This document shows, in pieces, positions 6,709 to 7,145 of a stretch of DNA of 7,145 nucleotides. Positions within the stretch are counted from its first letter, which is position 1. Each line of letters opens with the position of its first letter. The stretch lies in assembly GCA_037189665.1 (NCBI GenBank), contig JBBCIV010000177.1:1-7145 (forward strand). The letters are read 5' to 3'. The notes below the pieces were generated by a model. That model searched no databases, was not told where the DNA came from, and worked only from the letters and a program-made list of their open reading frames with translations. A program made the translations under genes and the position numbers. The DNA comes from BPJO01 sp037189665 (GTDB lineage: Bacteria; Planctomycetota; Phycisphaerae; Tepidisphaerales; Tepidisphaeraceae).

Positions 6709-6712
6709 TCCT
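6707..6712 (-). promoter_or_regulatory. Ribosome binding site of the lyase-like gene
   Basis: A full AGGAGG on the minus strand lies 4 nt before the ATG at 6702. It fixes this start and partly overlaps the small hairpin over the start codon. Confidence 0.65.
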
Positions 6713-6749
6713 CACATCTGTTTTGATGATCCTCTTTTTCGTAGGCAAT

Positions 6750-6778
6750 ATTTTAACATGTCGCAGGACATTTTTAAA
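6750..6778 (-). promoter_or_regulatory. Candidate promoter of the lyase-like gene, spanning an operator
   Basis: On the minus strand TTTAAA (6773-6778, 4/6 to the -35 consensus) is followed after 17 bp by TAAAAT (6750-6755, 5/6 to the -10 consensus). The spacer contains the whole operator O3, so a bound repressor would block polymerase. The -35 match is weak and the A/T-rich region offers alternatives. Confidence 0.4.
6758..6771. promoter_or_regulatory. Putative LacI-family operator O3 (lyase-like gene)
   Basis: ATGTCGCAGGACAT has perfect outer arms ATGTC/GACAT and shares AGGACAT with the lacI sites. It is 56 bp upstream of the lyase-like ATG and inside the candidate promoter spacer. Confidence 0.7.
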
Positions 6779-6779
6779 G

Positions 6780-6793
6780 ATGTCATAGGACAT
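6780..6793. promoter_or_regulatory. Putative LacI-family operator O4 (lyase-like gene)
   Basis: ATGTCATAGGACAT, with perfect ATGTC/GACAT arms, lies exactly 22 bp centre to centre from O3. The O1-O2 pair near lacI has the same spacing. The repeated geometry suggests two dimers, or a tetramer, on one face of the DNA. Confidence 0.7.
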
Positions 6794-6809
6794 ATAAAAA
6801 TTGATATCG

Positions 6810-7145
6810 GGCGGCAGCACCGCTGGCGACGACCTGGTCACCGCGCGGATCGCCTACCCCGGCGGGTCGGAGGCGGCCCGCCGGACCGAGTACCACTACG
6901 ACTGGCGGAACGACCAAGAGCGGCGTGGAAGGCAGCGAGTCGACCGATACTCAGCGTCAGATCGTCTACTCCAACCTGAACAACCTGGGCGAGCCGGCGG
7001 CGGCCGACGGGGCGGTGAACACGTCCACGAGCCCGAAGGTGCAGTACGGCTACGCCACGGTGGAGAACGGCAGCCGGCTGACGCTGCTGACGTACCCGAA
7101 CGGGCGTGAGCTAACCTATAACTACGCCTCCGGCCTCGACAGCAC
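6810..7145 (+). pseudogene. RHS/YD-repeat surface protein fragment, 5'-truncated and frameshifted
   Basis: Seen: one frame from about 6810 reads GDDLVTARIAYPGG then RRTEYHYDWRN (to 6911), matching planctomycete-type RHS repeats. The continuation KSGVEGSESTDTQRQIVYSN, and later KVQYGYA, RLTLLTYPNGRELTYNYASGLDS, lies in another frame from 6916 to the right edge. The four bases 6912-6915 between the two parts mark a small deletion or a sequencing error. There is no start codon with a ribosome binding site: similarity begins abruptly about 17 bp after operator O4. RHS/YD-repeat proteins form large beta-strand shells or cell-surface filaments, sometimes carrying toxins; only an internal piece is present, so no role can be given. 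The DNA is G+C-rich like the left flank. The gene continues beyond the window. Confidence 0.7.

Noticed and set aside
4908..6793. The AGGACAT repeats as ends of a mobile element around the lyase-like gene
   Set aside because: The repeats are short palindromes in promoter-proximal pairs, there is no transposase between them, and one pair sits exactly over a near-consensus promoter. Operators explain them better.

Overview
The window looks like a planctomycete, or a close PVC-group relative such as Lentisphaerae or Verrucomicrobia. The clues are a DUF1559-like pseudopilin with a terminal DGH motif, a PEP-CTERM surface protein of the autotransporter-associated beta-strand type, and RHS/YD-repeat sequence of the kind found in giant planctomycete surface proteins. 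This assignment is an inference from gene types; no rRNA or other phylogenetic marker is present.

Layout. Positions 1-308 (+ strand, very G+C-rich) are the 3' remnant of a surface-protein gene: the end of a beta-sandwich domain followed by the start of a fibronectin type III domain, which breaks off abruptly. Positions 398-6702 hold four genes, all on the minus strand. In transcription order they are an exported (alpha/alpha)-barrel lyase- or hydrolase-like protein (4993-6702), a LacI-family regulator (3801-4874), a type II secretion-type pseudopilin (2729-3745) and a PEP-CTERM-anchored beta-repeat protein (398-2653). From about 6810 to the right edge (+ strand) lies an RHS/YD-repeat fragment with no start and an internal frameshift.

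Regulation. Four copies of a 14-bp imperfect palindrome (consensus ATGTCNYAGGACAT) occur as two pairs, one upstream of the lyase-like gene and one upstream of lacI. Both pairs have the same 22-bp centre-to-centre spacing. The lacI pair lies just downstream of a near-consensus sigma70 promoter (TTGACA, 16 bp, TATGAT), so autorepression is likely. No obvious terminator separates the four genes. The simplest reading is one regulon: a LacI-type repressor senses a sugar or oligosaccharide and controls itself, the exported enzyme, and probably by read-through the pseudopilin and the PEP-CTERM protein.

Working model (inference): a small self-regulated polysaccharide-use or surface-remodelling cassette, inserted between, or misassembled between, fragments of large repeat-rich surface-protein genes. 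No transposase, integrase, CRISPR array, tRNA or rRNA was seen.
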